Source: Fusarium oxysporum f. sp. lycopersici 4287
Taxonomy: Eukaryota; Ascomycota; Sordariomycetes; Hypocreales; Nectriaceae
Direction: 5' to 3'
Length of the DNA: 64,000 nt
Assembly (NCBI RefSeq): GCF_000149955.1
Contig: NC_030992.1
Span: forward strand, 3,984,850-4,048,849
Shown here piece after piece: positions 10,042 through 22,172 of the stretch (within the stretch, counting starts at the first letter, position 1; each line of letters opens with the position of its first letter). The translations under genes were made by a program, and so were the position numbers. The notes below the pieces were generated by a model. The model was not told the DNA's origin and did not search any database. It saw nothing but the letters and a program-made list of their open reading frames with translations.

Positions 10042-11163
10042 AAGTCGACGAGGGCTACCTAATGGGTATGTAAAGCTGGAGGAAAGCAGGCTCTTTCTCC
10101 TCTACGATTATAAGAATGTTAAAGTCCTTCGTGTCATGCCTGCGGTATAATGTCACCTGACTGTCAATCAATGAACTTACGATACATATAAGAGCGATAA
10201 CAGTCGGCTAGATCGTCTCGGGTTAGATATTCGGAAGATTGATAATCGAAGAGCTCCCCTATCTATTGTCGGTGCCAACAAGCATATCTACAACAAAAAA
10301 ATGAGTATGAGGTTACCAGCAACCTACTGCACATGCTAATCGACAGAGTGCAAATCCTGCTTCTAGTGTTCACTCATGTTCAATTCACGTCTGGTCAAGA
10401 AGGGAAATGAACCTAATCGAAGAATCCTTTTATCGAGCTGCCACCCAGCAAAGATATCACTTAAAAGCCACAGCAGTGATAGCGGCGAACAGATCTTAAA
10501 CCGATAGCCTATCGCTCGAGTCAGACAGAGATAGCTACTCCCGGGCCGACAACCTGTCAGTTCAAATCCAGACTAACTCCACCACTTCAAGAGCCCCCTT
10601 TCATCCGGATCCGCAAATATCTGACCCAAATCCTGACTAGGCAATCTCCCAAATCTCGAAAACCCCACAGAGACAATAGTCGCGGACAAGCCTAGCGTTC
10701 TGAACCGGTTGAATTCATCCACCAAGAGCAAGCCGATCATCGGAATTGGACCGGGGATGCGAGCATCAAAGCTTACCCGTGTCGGAACTAGTCAAGAGAG
10801 CGGAATCAACGCATTGATAACCCGTTCGAAGCTATTCTTTGTTGGTGTAAGTTAAGTTTGGGGGGCCTGACTCGTCTAGCCTTGGCACGTCGAAGATGTC
10901 ATACGAGAAGAGCGGTAGGCTAAGCCCAAGACAGGCTGCTTAGGCTTAGCACGAGAACCCCTCAAACGTGCAGTGATTGAGGTGAAGCATGGCTGGAAAG
11001 AGAATACTTGTGACAAGAGCTTGTTGATATCGCTTCTGGTGCTATAGGCACGATTCTATCTATACGGGCAAATTATACATCGCTGGGTATTCTGATCCAG
11101 GCGTTTACCCAAATCATCAAACATTAAAAAACAAAAATCATACAAATGGTCGCCCATCCAAAT
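10042..11163. other. intergenic region without a supported gene
   Basis: Convergent stops flank this stretch (zinc-cluster gene on the left, rhodopsin-domain gene on the right). I see no reading frame or RNA gene I can support. A GTTCAAATCC box near 10558-10570 superficially resembles a tRNA T-loop but lacks a pairing stem. Confidence 0.5.
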
Positions 11164-12598
11164 CTATACTCCGTGATAGACCTTGACAACACCGGCAGCT
11201 GATCTTTCAGAGTTAGTCTCTACATCATCGGTCCGTATGCTGTCCTTGCTATGGCTCATCAACTCATCAGGGATGCACCCCACGGGTCCTCTCCTATCCT
11301 CAGGACCAGCANNNNNNNNNNNNNNNNNNNNNNNNNNNNNNNNNNNNNNNNNNNNNNNNNNNNNNNNNNNNNNNNNNNNNNNNNNNNNNNNNNNNNNNNN
11401 NNNNNNNNNNNNNNNNNNNNNNNNNNNNNNNNNNNNNNNNNNNNNNNNNNNNNNNNNNNNNNNNNNNNNNNNNNNNNNNNNNNNNNNNNNNNNNNNNNNN
11501 NNNNNNNNNNNNNNNNNNNNNNNNNNNNNNNNNNNNNNNNNNNNNNNNNNNNNNNNNNNNNNNNNNNNNNNNNNNNNNNNNNNNNNNNNNNNNNNNNNNN
11601 NNNNNNNNNNNNNNNNNNNNNNNNNNNNNNNNNNNNNNNNNNNNNNNNNNNNNNNNNNNNNNNNNNNNNNNNNNNNNNNNNNNNNNTAAGTTTGGGTTTC
11701 AAGTGAGTTAATGTGAGGTGAAGCTTACAGTGAAGGCACCCAATGCGAAGACGCCAATGAGGACAGCCTTGCGCTTCAATGGGAGCTGCGACTTGAGAAA
11801 GATTGGCATTGGGATGAGAATGATCATAATATCGGATGTAATGTTAATGACGGCGTTGGTGATGAGATGGTTCGTCGCAGCAGAACATTGAGCTATAACC
11901 GTTAGTTTGATTCAATTGAGCAGTGGTGTAACATACTGTTCTTTGGAGGAACAGCCCAGTACTGGTTAAATGGGCGACACCAAACACCAAGGTACAAGAT
12001 CTCCATGATGACGAAACCAGCAGTGACATAGGCGGCGACAAACTTGACAGCCAAGTTCTGACTCAAACTCATTCTGCAATTGTTAGAATCGTAATTGAGC
12101 ATCGGGACGAAGCGACGTACGTGAGGCGGTTGTACATGAGCAACAGGCAGTACTTCATGAGCCAAATGGTGACAATCTGCATCTGCTCGACGACCAAGAC
12201 CCATTTCGATCCGTACTCTCTCGTTCTAATCTCCTCGGCATCGAGGACAACGTGTTCGCTGGGGTCGATGAGGTTACTGCTCGTTTGCGAAATAATCGAC
12301 ATGCCGACCATTAACACGGTATCGGTGAACTGTAACAATACAATTAGACAATTGCGCTGGTGGATTGGTGGTGGTGATGGTGACGGTGATGGTGACGGAC
12401 CATTGCTACTACCATCAAGTAATCCTCAACTTGTAGCTTCTTGACTGAACCCAGTAACATCCGTCGTGATATCCTGTACCAGGGTCAGCTTCAAACCCAA
12501 TTGATCCTTCGTGAAATGTATGTGTCTTACATTCTCGCAATGACAATGATCCACGATAGACTGTACCAAGTCCATATCTCAGCCTCAAACGCCGTCAT
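11164..12598 (-). CDS. rhodopsin-domain (PTH11-type) integral membrane protein, interrupted by a sequence gap
   Basis: Exons seen: 12598..12531, 12473..12413, 12329..12121, 12073..11937 and 11892..11729. A further exon runs from the gap to the stop at 11164. Introns are 44-83 nt. The joined part has the fungal rhodopsin-domain pattern: an early R-M-x-S-R then V-E-D-Y-L-M, five or more hydrophobic helices, V-F-V/F-V-A-A-Y-V, L-G-V-W-C-R-P-F-N-Q-Y-W, C-S-A-A-T-N-H, and N-x-x-S-D-I-M-I-I-L-I-P-M-P. The piece left of the gap reads in frame as a polar cytoplasmic tail of about 49 residues ending at 11164. The last helices are lost in the run of N. These proteins are seven-helix membrane proteins, some GPCR-like; ligand and partner are unknown. 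The second intron carries a GGTGAT/GGTGAC hexamer repeat. Confidence 0.8.
11312..11686. other. assembly gap (375 N)
   Basis: An uninterrupted run of 375 undetermined bases inside the rhodopsin-domain gene. It hides the acceptor of an intron that starts at 11728 (GTAAGC on the minus strand) and most of the last coding exon. Open frames drawn across it are artefacts. Confidence 0.98.
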
Positions 12599-14924
12599 TT
12601 TGTCGGTCGCACGTAATTAATTTGTCTACAAATCGGCTTCGTCTGGGTTGTCGGTTTCGGGGGGGATCGACGACGGGTGATTTCGTAGTGGTGTTGGTGT
12701 CAATTCGACGTGGAAGGGCTGTCGAGGATGCAACGGCGCATGACTTGGTCTGAATGAGACACTGGAAATACAAAAGAAAGACGGACGCAACGCAGCAACT
12801 ACACAAGCAACGCGGGGGTGGGTTAAAGGGGGGAAAACGGGAAACCAAGAGCTTGGGTTTAGTTTTTATTATTTCCTCCGAAGGTGGAGTTTTTCGAGAT
12901 TTGGGAATGAAAACCGTCTCAGGGGATCGGGGGGGACAAACCAGTTCTTTAGCTTGGTCTAGAGCTGACATTAGTCCCGGTTTTACGCCACTGATTCTTC
13001 AAGCATCGTTGGACCGAACAAAAGATGCGGGTGTCGTCGGTCCTTGGGAGAGGGCACATTAGCTGGGATGAGGCTCTGATTCGCTATCATCCTTGTCTCA
13101 ATTCAGTGGGAACGAAGCTGCACGATCGAAGGAATGGCAATGCAGTTTTGCCACGTTTTGCAGGCGATTGTGATTCAAATGCTTGCAGGCATAGACGCAG
13201 GGCATGGGGGACCCCTTGATGCAAGCTGAGCCAGTAGATCATGTTACGTCTAGAACACCACCCTGCCCTGGACAAGGCCTGAACAAGCCCTGGAAGGATG
13301 GAAGCGCTCTTTTTTCTTTCGGTGGCGAACTAAACTGGCACAGTGGCGCCCAGCCCTCGCGTAACGTCTTCCCATATCCATTCCTCGGGTGCTCTATCAA
13401 CGGATCATGCCCGCTGACCCTGTTTTTTATCTCCCCGAATAAGCTAGACGCTGATTTACAGTGGGCTCATGGCTGCCAATAGACTTTGCTAGTTTCCTGC
13501 GCCAAGCAACCGATCGCGTGGGCACCAGGGGACTTGACTCGGTGATCACTCCATGAAAGCCCTCCCCCCCAAGCCAAGGGAAGATTGAGCCGGATCGTCA
13601 GTAACAGAATTGTCTCAGCTCCCCTCTGTCACTTTTGCGCTTATCTTGAAGTTGAGACCGAGCTATCCGAGCCAAGATTAGAAGATTGATGGTCGCGATA
13701 ATTACTGCTTCTATCCATAGTCCTGTCAAAGAGGAGCACAGATCCTCCCCACTTACCGAATGAGGCATCTCGAATTACGTGACTCGTGGGAGGCTTTTTC
13801 TTAACACTCTTTTCTTTTTATTTGAAGGGTGACATGTCTCTTTTCGATTCAGCTTCTTTGCATCAAAGCGTTCGCTTCTATGCAAGCCTCTTTTCTTAGC
13901 TATCGATTCTGGGTAAATGTTACCTGCTCTTTATCTCCTAGACCTTGCGCTTTGCTTCTCGGCTGCAGTCTTGGCTTCTTCAACATGTGGGTATCGGTAA
14001 ACGATAACCTACCTCTTTCAAGTTCCCCGATATTATTCCCCTGAACTATTGCATTACACTTCTCAATAACTTGTGCTTATTCCATCCGGGGTAAGATTCA
14101 TGGTCTCCGCGATAGCCAAGCAACGGAACCACTTGAGCTGTGTACTGTACCCTTATATGGTGGGTTATAAGGTGATCGGTCTCCGGAGATGATTCCGGTT
14201 TTACCTTAGCGAATGTCCCCGTATAGAGTCCTCTCCACCGCGGGAGGCAGCCTTAAGAGGGAGGTGATAATTGACGAAGGGCCGAGACTGGTAACATGTA
14301 ACATGTTATGCGACGATTGCTGATTGATATTACGTACAGTAGTCAATTGATCGTTGCAGGGTAGTTTTGAGTCTGGGGCATGCAAGACACCAAAAAAGCA
14401 ATGCTTAATATTTCCTTCTAGAATAATGAGCGGCGCAGTAGAAACCCGGTCAAACGCAAAATATCAGCTGCAACGTATAAGCAATGTCTTTTATATCCGT
14501 GGTTGGGGTCATTTGTCAGATTTTACAGAGGCAGGGAACCTTGATGATTTGCATTTGAGTTATTTTCTGTCTCGCTAAAACATTTCGTTGATCATAATTT
14601 GTCAAAGCTCGTCAGCCCCAAATCATGACATAATATGCTGTGGCTTACACGTGGCTCAGTAATCAACCTTGATGAAGAATCACCAAATTGCGCAACATCA
14701 CGTGATTTGATTCCATTTCAAAGCGGCTCTTTGCGATTCTCTCAAGATCCATGAGAAAGCGGAGGCAGAGAGAAAATAAGGATATAAACACATCGCAGCC
14801 TCAACAACGCCAAGATTACTCACATCAACTGCCGAAACTAAATCGACTTTCATCTCACCGCATCTCAAAACTCTCATCAAAAACTTTGCCGATCTCTGTA
14901 GATCAATACCAGCAAAAAAACAAA
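12599..14924. other. 2.3-kb divergent intergenic region
   Basis: No gene is supported on either strand. It holds the promoters of the rhodopsin-domain gene (left, minus) and of the thioredoxin gene (right, plus), including the shared element at 14621-14650. The open frames present (up to 128 codons) have no motif and poor coding composition. Confidence 0.5.
14621..14650 (+). promoter_or_regulatory. candidate shared promoter element, copy 2
   Basis: AATCATGACATAATAT, a 7-nt spacer, then CTTACAC, about 275-305 bp before the thioredoxin ATG at 14925. It matches copy 1 at 5750-5778 in 16 contiguous bases plus the CTTACAC block. Confidence 0.35.
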
Positions 14925-15290
14925 ATGGTGCATCACATCACTTCAAACGATGAGCTTCAAAAGCTCCTCTCGTCAACAACATATGTCGCCGTCGACTTCT
15001 TCGCAGACTGGTGTCCCCCCTGCAAAGCCATCGCCCCCGTCTACGAGCAACTCGCCACCAAGCACAGCGTCGACAATGTCCTCGCCTTTGCAAAAGTCAA
15101 CGTAGACCACGTCCAAGACGCCGCGCGCCAGTACGGCATAACAGCCATGCCAACGTTCCTGTTCTTCAAGGAAGGGAAGCAAGTCGCTGTCAACGGGCAG
15201 GTTGAGATCAAGGGCGCTGACCCGAGGACTCTGGGGGCTGCTGCTGAGAAGTTGGGGGGACTAGCGCAGAAGAGGGTTTCTGGAGCGTAG
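14925..15290 (+). CDS. thioredoxin with a CPPC active site
   Basis: A single exon of 121 residues. The ATG at 14925 follows an A-rich context and gives a normal thioredoxin N-terminus; the open frame upstream is leader. The fold is complete: V-D-F-F-A-D-W-C30-P-P-C33-K, the central strand A-F-A-K-V-N-V-D, and A-M-P76-T-F with the cis-proline, followed by F-F-K-E-G-K and a C-terminal helix. It is about 15 residues longer than a minimal thioredoxin because of a small basic tail. It should be a cytosolic dithiol-disulphide oxidoreductase reduced by thioredoxin reductase. The active site is C-P-P-C rather than the usual C-G-P-C, which in other thioredoxins changes redox potential and reductase preference. 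No mitochondrial presequence is evident. Confidence 0.9.
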   Translation: MVHHITSNDELQKLLSSTTYVAVDFFADWCPPCKAIAPVYEQLATKHSVDNVLAFAKVNVDHVQDAARQYGITAMPTFLFFKEGKQVAVNGQVEIKGADPRTLGAAAEKLGGLAQKRVSGA

Positions 15291-18200
15291 AGTGAGGAGG
15301 GTTTTGGGGATTTTACTCCTGGGGATCGGCCCGTGGAGTTTGGAATTGTTCTTTGGTCTTGCTTTAGCGTGTTGGCAGGAATGCAGTCATTGTGGAGGGG
15401 GAAAAGTTAAGCTGGTGTGATGCTTTGAGTATGGTTAGTGACGGGACAAGGGAATAAGAAACATGTCTGTTTCCGGATGATTGAGTTTACGTGAAACGGG
15501 ACTACAGGTGTATAGCGTCATTTGAGGTCTTTCTGACTCGATGACTTTGAGAACAATCAATAGAGGAATGCTATGAATCAATGTATGACGATGAATTATT
15601 ATTCATTGGTTACTAATGTTTCAAGTTTAACCGTGATATTGCGATCGTCATGTCAAAACTCGGGGATCAGCATCGGTGACACGCAATGACAATTGACAGC
15701 GGTTAGTGACCCAATCGTATCCACAAAGTCCGGCCAAGAGTCCTTTAGCCTTCTAAAATGTTAAGATCAGCAGGATACTTACAGGGTCTTCCAAGGGTAC
15801 GATTTCACCGATAGAATTGTGTGATTTGGTTGAAACTTTTGTTAACGTTCAGGGTAAGGGCCTCGTGAGACTCGTCCCAATATCGCTCAACTTCATGAGG
15901 GGATTATCGTTGAATCACAATTTGAGAACTTTTTAAAGGTAAATAATTGACATACAAATTAGGCACTAGTAAAAGAAATGTTCACTTTGAATGGCCATTT
16001 ATCTATACTAAGGCATTCCGAGGTGATGCTTTTGACGTCGCCTGGATACGTCGGTATGAAGTCGAGGAATATCTGTTAAGAGAAACAGTCTATCTGAGTG
16101 AACAATGACCTGAAGAGCGTTTGGCCATGTAAGACGCCTTGCCAACGAGCAATCAATGAGAAGGACAGTGGAGGGCATTGTTCTCTTGGCATACCATTAT
16201 AAGAAGGGAACGCGCTGCATCAAAGAACTGCCGCGACGCCTTTGGTGAACAGGATCTATGTGAACGGGGTCTCGATTCTTATACCTCCGCCACTGCAGAT
16301 GTAGGTCGCGGGTTCAAGTAGGCTGGCAAAGGATTTTGATGGTACGGCTGTGGGTCGTCCCAGATCAAGTGAACGCAATGTCTGCTGTATTATTTGACAT
16401 CGGAGTTACAGACGTGGGAGGTCGTAGGAGAACTTTTGTCTTGTGTTAAATCTTTACAAGTCTGAGCTCCTTATTCCATCGTCTGCATAAGCTTCGTTTG
16501 CACCGTCGACACTTGTCACCTGAAGAAAGGAGATTTAGAGAGGTATAGTAACTGATAGGCTTGCGACAGACTCAAGCAAGTTAGTGTTGAGCGTTCGGGA
16601 TAGGAAGGAATTGTTGCCACTCCACATTGCTGTTCGCATGTAACTAGCCATGGAAGCAATTGAACTCGACATGTGGCGTGATGGAGTCTACTTTTGACAC
16701 CGGAATCGTTCCTGCTGCAGTAGTGACCGTTGAAAAATCCTTTCCAACGTTGGCGAGATTCGTTGAAAGTTTGCGTCATCTTGGGAGGGTGCAGACATAG
16801 CTTTCGGCTCCATTGGCTCACAATTGACAGATCCTTAAGTCTTTCGTGGAGTGAAATGGCGAGGGTAGCAAGTGTACGTCTTTGCTGCGTCAAAGCCGCT
16901 AGCAACGATCGCTCCTGTTGCGTTCTGGTGAATGTCGAACCCTTCGATGAGCTGTAACAGCATGAACCTGAAGCTCTCAGATGTTGAGGTTTTGCAACAT
17001 TTAGATCATCCTCTTGTGTATCGAAACTAAGCTCGGAGTCTCCTTCAGCACTCGGGCCAACTTCACTTTCGGTGTTAACGGCAGGCCCAAAACGGAGTCC
17101 GCCGGAGTTGACCCCGATGAGCTGCTACTGTCATTGTCGGGGGTCTTGAGCCTTTTCTCGGCCTCTTCACCCAAGGAAGGTTGAGTGGTCTTGCACATGA
17201 CGGCCGGGATCGATTGAGTCTTGCATACTAAGAGTTGTAGGTATCAATGGTGGTGGTATCTTGCCGTTCTGGAATTTAGTGCGTATGGGAGTAAGTAGAG
17301 ATGAACCAGAGGTTGATATGTTGTCATCTCTATGAAAACAGAGCCAGTCATTGTATCACTTGTTGAAGGGATAGCTGGAAGATATCCCTTGAGTCAGGAG
17401 AAGGAGGGAAGGGTTCGGGTAGTGAAGGATAAGGAGTTAGACATATGCGAGGATGGGCATATCTTAAGCATGACTGCAATGATATTAAGGGCGAGAGGAG
17501 CTCCAAGACTTATGTAAGTAGGGATTGAGAATAAGGGAATCCAAGTATGTGAAGTTGCCGGGATGTTATGCCTTTCGAACTGGTCGTGGCCGCGAGGAGT
17601 AGAGTGAATAGATAGTTAGGCACTTGAGATGGAGATGAAAGGGTGCAGAATATGTTACCTACCACTGCAGATGAGTTGCCTTATTTCGAGCTAACTGTCC
17701 AAATGTGCCATCTAGCAACGCATTCATTGCAAACACCGCGAATTTATACGTTAAAACCAGCCAGTCAGCCAGTTAGCCATGGGAACAGCCCAGCGACCTA
17801 GTTCCCCATTGGAAGCCTTGATAAACGCGTTGACACTGCCGAAATTCCTTAAGAACCTTTGAACAAGGCTCCTTTTGTATTGATTTGGCCCAGTTTTCAT
17901 CTCAAGGTGTTCGTTTATCTTGACCACTGAAACGGAAGCCTCGGTCTTGTTCACTGCCGACCTTGATCACTTTGGACCTGAGCCTACGCCTTGACTCGTT
18001 TGAACTGGCACTGGCAGTAATATTATGGCCTCTATCTTCTGCTCTCATCGTACCAGTGGCATTGACGGTAAATACTCACTCTCCGCAACATCTGTTTACC
18101 TCAGTGACTGCACCTATTTCTACCTTCGTCTCGCATCCCTCTTCCCAACATCTCCTCCCACCTTCACTTCTTCCTCTCTGCACTCAACATTAACAAGGCC

Positions 18201-18381
18201 CTTCAAGGCGGAACTTGAGATATCGCTACTTTGAAACTTCCTTTCCATACTGAAGAGGAACTCAGACAACGCTGTCCATCACACAACTCAACTCCGCGGT
18301 ACCAAAGGTACCAGCACGTCAACGTAAGTGCTCATCTTCCGCCCTGCTTCATCAACATCTATACTGACCGTGAAGCAATAG
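15291..18381. other. 3.1-kb gene-poor region and leader of the downstream gene
   Basis: Apart from a weak small frame at 17001-17198 (listed separately) I see no supported gene. Near the right end a probable leader intron runs from GTAAGT at about 18325 to CAATAG just before the ATG pair at 18382. Confidence 0.45.
17001..17198 (-). CDS. possible small hypothetical protein
   Basis: A 65-residue frame with ATG at 17198. It begins with polar residues, has a Ser run (SSSSSGS) and ends with a basic segment (P-K-V-K-L-A-R-V-L-K-E). Codon third positions are moderately GC-rich, which favours coding. There is no recognisable family, signal peptide or membrane segment, and it could be a chance frame in a long gene-poor stretch. 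Confidence 0.2.
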   Translation of the reverse strand: MCKTTQPSLGEEAEKRLKTPDNDSSSSSGSTPADSVLGLPLTPKVKLARVLKETPSLVSIHKRMI

Positions 18382-19699
18382 ATGATGTCATCTTTCCCCT
18401 TTGGCGATCTCCCTACGGAGTTGAAGAAGAATGTGATCCTTAACGCCCTTCCTTCTGTCACCGCACCTCATCGATACTACCTATCAAACATTGCTCGTAT
18501 CCATGAATACGTTGAAGAACAGACCCTCAAGGAAATACAGGACTCCGACCCAGTTATCGCTTCGTTGTCGAATCAGATCCGATGCCTCAAGGCCATCAAC
18601 CCCCAAGATGGGACTGCTATCATGTCTAGCGTCGGTGGTGTCGAGTTTCGCCTTGACCCGAAGCACGACACCTTCAAGGCCATGGAAATGCGCCTTCCTG
18701 CCGTTCATCCGTCTGCGTCCTGGAACCCTCAAGGGGTCAAGGGCTATCATAAATACGCCCTGCCTTTCCAGAACGTGCTTAACGTTGCTTATCGAACCTA
18801 CCTTGCACGAGGTCAAGCACGTAAGTAGACACCATAACCTCCGATGAAGAGTACCTTATGCTAACAGACTTACAGCACCCCCCGACGACGGATTGACTAT
18901 TGCAGGTCCATCAACTGCCCCCGCGGTAAAAGTCCCCCCCACCTATTACAATATACCCTTTGAGAAAGATCTTCCGATCTTTACCCGCCTCCCAAAGGCC
19001 AAAAATCTGTCTCTGATCGTCGAGTATGCCGGTCGTGAATGGCATATTAACGGCTTCCAGATGAATGGGCCTGACGTTGTCGGTCGACGATACGTTCTGA
19101 ACCGCTGGGGTCTTATTCGCTCTGGGGACCATTCTTATGTAGCCGAAGAATACTTTCGCTCCCGCCGCATTCCTGCCGACACCGGCATCGCATGGAACTT
19201 GCCCGGCAGAGACCGGCTCAGCGATCCCGAGGACCTCGAGGGCGTCCCAGTCCCGATCTCTCGCTACGGCATACCCAACATTGGCTTCAACGCCTATAGT
19301 CGAGGCAACATCTCCCTTGGCGGAAACTGGGCGGGATTTCGGTTCTGGGTCGACAACAACAAGGTTGAGTTCAGCCCACTGTGCTGGCAAGAGGTCGAGC
19401 CGCTGATTGGCGAGTACTATGGCCTCGACGAGCGTGGCTACAACACCTTCACCCCCGGACTCGTCGCCAGAGTTTGGGTTATCCGCTCGGAACAGGATCT
19501 TGAACCAACTGAGAAACCTCACCACCACTGGATTAAGGTTAGAGAGCCTGAGTTTGGCGATCCGGAGTGGGTTGAGCAGATCGCAGCGACATGGAAGATG
19601 ACCCGCCAAATGCTCTCTCATGTTCGTGGCAGTGCCATTGAGGAGGATGAGGAGAGAAACGTCGCCGCGGATAACTACTGTTTCCAAATGGAGCCGTGA
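18382..19699 (+). CDS. hypothetical protein with an F-box-like N-terminus
   Basis: Two exons: 18382..18820 and 18876..19699. The 55-nt intron has GTAAGT, branch GCTAACA and ACAG; the joined product is 420 residues. The start is one of two adjacent ATGs, directly after a likely leader intron. Residues 5-45 read F-P-F-G-D-L-P-T-E-L-K-K-N-V-I-L-x-x-L-P-S-V, which resembles the start of fungal F-box domains that dock substrate adaptors on SCF ubiquitin ligases. The remainder is Trp/Tyr/Pro-rich and probably globular, with a charged C-terminus (E-E-D-E-E-R). There is no signal peptide or membrane segment. The F-box call is tentative. Many fungal proteins of this layout are lineage-expanded and uncharacterised. 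Confidence 0.65.
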
Positions 19700-20409
19700 T
19701 GATGTTGATGGAGTACCAGGAATGCAAGCTGCGGGAAACTAGTCCAGGTTCAGTGTTGCACAGAGAAAGTAGACTTGGGAACAGGCATGGATGAGTAGAT
19801 CTTGAGGTGGACTCTTCCAGGACATCAAGCGTGAGAAAATGTAGCTTTGATAGAGAAGATAGTGAAGACCCAACAGCCTTGTAACTCAGCCGTATATTGC
19901 CAACCAAGCATACTTGAAATCAGCTCGTGTTGGGCCGTAGTAAGAAGCATACCCTGCTTAATAACGGGGATTATTATTCTTCCTCGTATTCCGGCGATTA
20001 CTAGATACGGCTACCTTTAGCAGTAGTCCGACTCAACTGATTTTCTTTACATCTCTATCTATTTCATACCTACAAACAGTTGGTCGAGTAGCTCCGATGG
20101 TCGTCTGCGTTGCTCGATTGCACGATTCTAGGTTCTTGACGAGTTCTCGTTGAAGACCAAGAAAGCTTCTCCAATTCCGGACAAGAAGTCTTGGCTTTGC
20201 TGGCTCAACGAGTAATATCCTTGATATCAGCACAGCCTTGAATCCTTCATGCAGGATAGTGGCACGGCATCCCTGCAGCACTGTCTGCCTGATTTTCCAA
20301 TATGAACGTACATAACAGCCAGTCAGCCCATTGTTTCAATTTCTTGCAAGCTCACCTGGATCATGCAAAGTAAGTAGGACTTGCACGACTTCTGTCGAAT
20401 TCAGCGAAA
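19700..20409. other. intergenic region without a supported gene
   Basis: I see no gene. It contains the 3' region of the F-box-like gene and the promoter of the Cys-rich membrane protein gene at 20410. Confidence 0.5.
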
Positions 20410-21390
20410 ATGACCGAAACCTTCATCACAACCTTTCCAACTACTCCAAGTCCGACATGGACTTTACCGCGCTTTACACCGCCGCCAGAATGTCTTGACA
20501 CGAACAGCATATGGAATATGGAGACGGATTGTTATTCTGGCACGGCGCAAGGGCTTTACAGAACGACACGGACGTGTAACTACCTCTGGTTGGGGTATAC
20601 TGATTATCCTCATACTACCGGAGGACCTGGTCTCGGATTGAATGGCTTCTGTGGTCCAGGCTGGAGACATCCAGCAACGGAGTGTCCTGTTGGATATACG
20701 CCTGCTCATACTGTTGACTACACGCCTGATGCAACCACTTCGCGGGAGATATTGTGTTGTCTAACGTTGGTAGACCTTCGTAGTCGTTTCTGGGAGGGAG
20801 ACTGATTGATTGATAGAGGATATGACTTCGAATGGAGTAGGCCGACCCTGACAGATCAAAGCGGCAGTTCAGCAACACCTTACGATAAATTCTGTATCGC
20901 TTCCAATCTCAAACCATCAGGCACTTCACCTTTGACTCTAACAGCCTTCGATCTCTCTTCCGCAAGCTCTCTACAAACAGACATCCGAGTCTCAACGACG
21001 ATAAAATTCGATCCAGAGAAAGACCTTCTCCTAGCATCAGCCGTCACCATATCATATCAGATCAACTCAGGTGGAACCACGTGCGTTCCTGACTGTGATG
21101 ATCCGTATACAGGTGGTCCTTGGCCACGGCCTGCACAAACAGTTACTCCAGCTCCCGAGTCATCAAGAAGCGATTCCGGTTTAGTAGGATTAGAGAAACT
21201 TGTCTGGGTAGGAATTTCGTTTGGGATTGTGGTCGGGTTGGGGATTATAGCTTGTATTGGATGTCGTATACATCGTAGTAGGAAGAGGAAGAGAATGGGT
21301 GCCACGTCGGAAGCTCAAGGGCATGAAGGAGAAGTACAGGATCAAGATGCGATAGCCATGGAAGTACCGAAAGGGAAGAAGGTAGATTAA
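20410..21390 (+). CDS. Cys-rich one-pass membrane protein
   Basis: Two exons: 20410..20765 and 20817..21390. The intron begins GTTGGT and ends GATAG; the joined product is 309 residues. The junction creates C-C-x-T-G-Y-D-F, a motif I recognise from many fungal extracellular proteins (usually C-C-P-T-G-Y), which supports this splice. Before it lie about eight Cys among Thr/Pro/Gly-rich sequence, including C-G-P-G-W and C-P-V-G-Y-T. Residues about 251-270 form one hydrophobic helix, followed by a basic stop (H-R-S-R-K-R-K-R) and a charged cytoplasmic tail. No classical signal peptide precedes it, so topology is inferred from the basic cluster. It could be a wall sensor or surface protein; the function is unknown. 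Confidence 0.65.
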
Positions 21391-22172
21391 TATCTTAATT
21401 TTAATAGTAATTGAGTAATTTGGTGACGGCAGGTTTGCAAGTAATAATGCCAAAGTTATATACGGAGAGAATGAAATGTCAGAGAAGAAAGGATACTAAG
21501 AAACTTGTTCTGGATGCTCAAAGACTGATCTAGGTACTGCCTCCAATGAAACACCTCAACGAAGAACCTTGCCGATCCTACAAAGTCCAAGCGATACCAT
21601 GCCCATCGCACCCCAGTCCATAGCACCCCAGTCCATAGCAAAACCACAAGTCTCATCAACTCTACTATCTCAAGCACGGAATCCCGAGAAGCCATTCAGA
21701 GCATTGGAACCCGTTGATGACGATTAGATTTGATGTCCTTCAGTATAATGTGGTGGCGCAGCCTCGTTGAAGATCGGGGCTGTGCTGACAATTTGATGGT
21801 GGACACGGTCAATTTTGACCGAAGGAGCAGGGTTGCAGTCAACTGTCATAGCTTCTGATTGGATGACTGGACTCACACGCTTTTTGCTATCACATTCGCT
21901 AAACCAGCTTGAGAGAGAATCTGTAAAGTTTGGCTTACTTTTGCATACCCTTTGCAGTGGCTATGCTACATGCGCCGTGAAGGAATGGTTGGTGACTAAG
22001 TAATGAAGATGTTCAGATCGCTGGCTGTTGAGATAATCGAGTTTTGAATCAGAAACATAATACGTTGCCATCCCGTCTCTTCGAAGACTGGTTTCACCTC
22101 TCAGAACAGAGAGTCCATTGCAAAATCTCATGACCCTTCTCAGATCTAATATTCTATTGCAAGCTCATCAAC
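21391..22172. other. intergenic region without a supported gene
   Basis: No coding region is supported. A GC-rich direct repeat (CACCCCAGTCCATAG, twice) sits at about 21608-21640. Confidence 0.45.

Noticed and set aside
10555..10590. tRNA-like T-loop GTTCAAATCC
   Set aside because: The flanking bases do not pair as a T-stem and no D-arm or acceptor stem can be drawn.
11183..11706. Open frames crossing the run of N
   Set aside because: Undetermined bases cannot show stops, so these frames are artefacts; the real gene there is on the minus strand.
16300..16330. B-box-like GGGTTCAAGT
   Set aside because: No T-stem pairing and no cloverleaf in the preceding 80 bases.
18911..19687. 258-codon minus-strand frame
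   Set aside because: Shadow of the second exon of the F-box-like gene, which has splice support and better codon composition.
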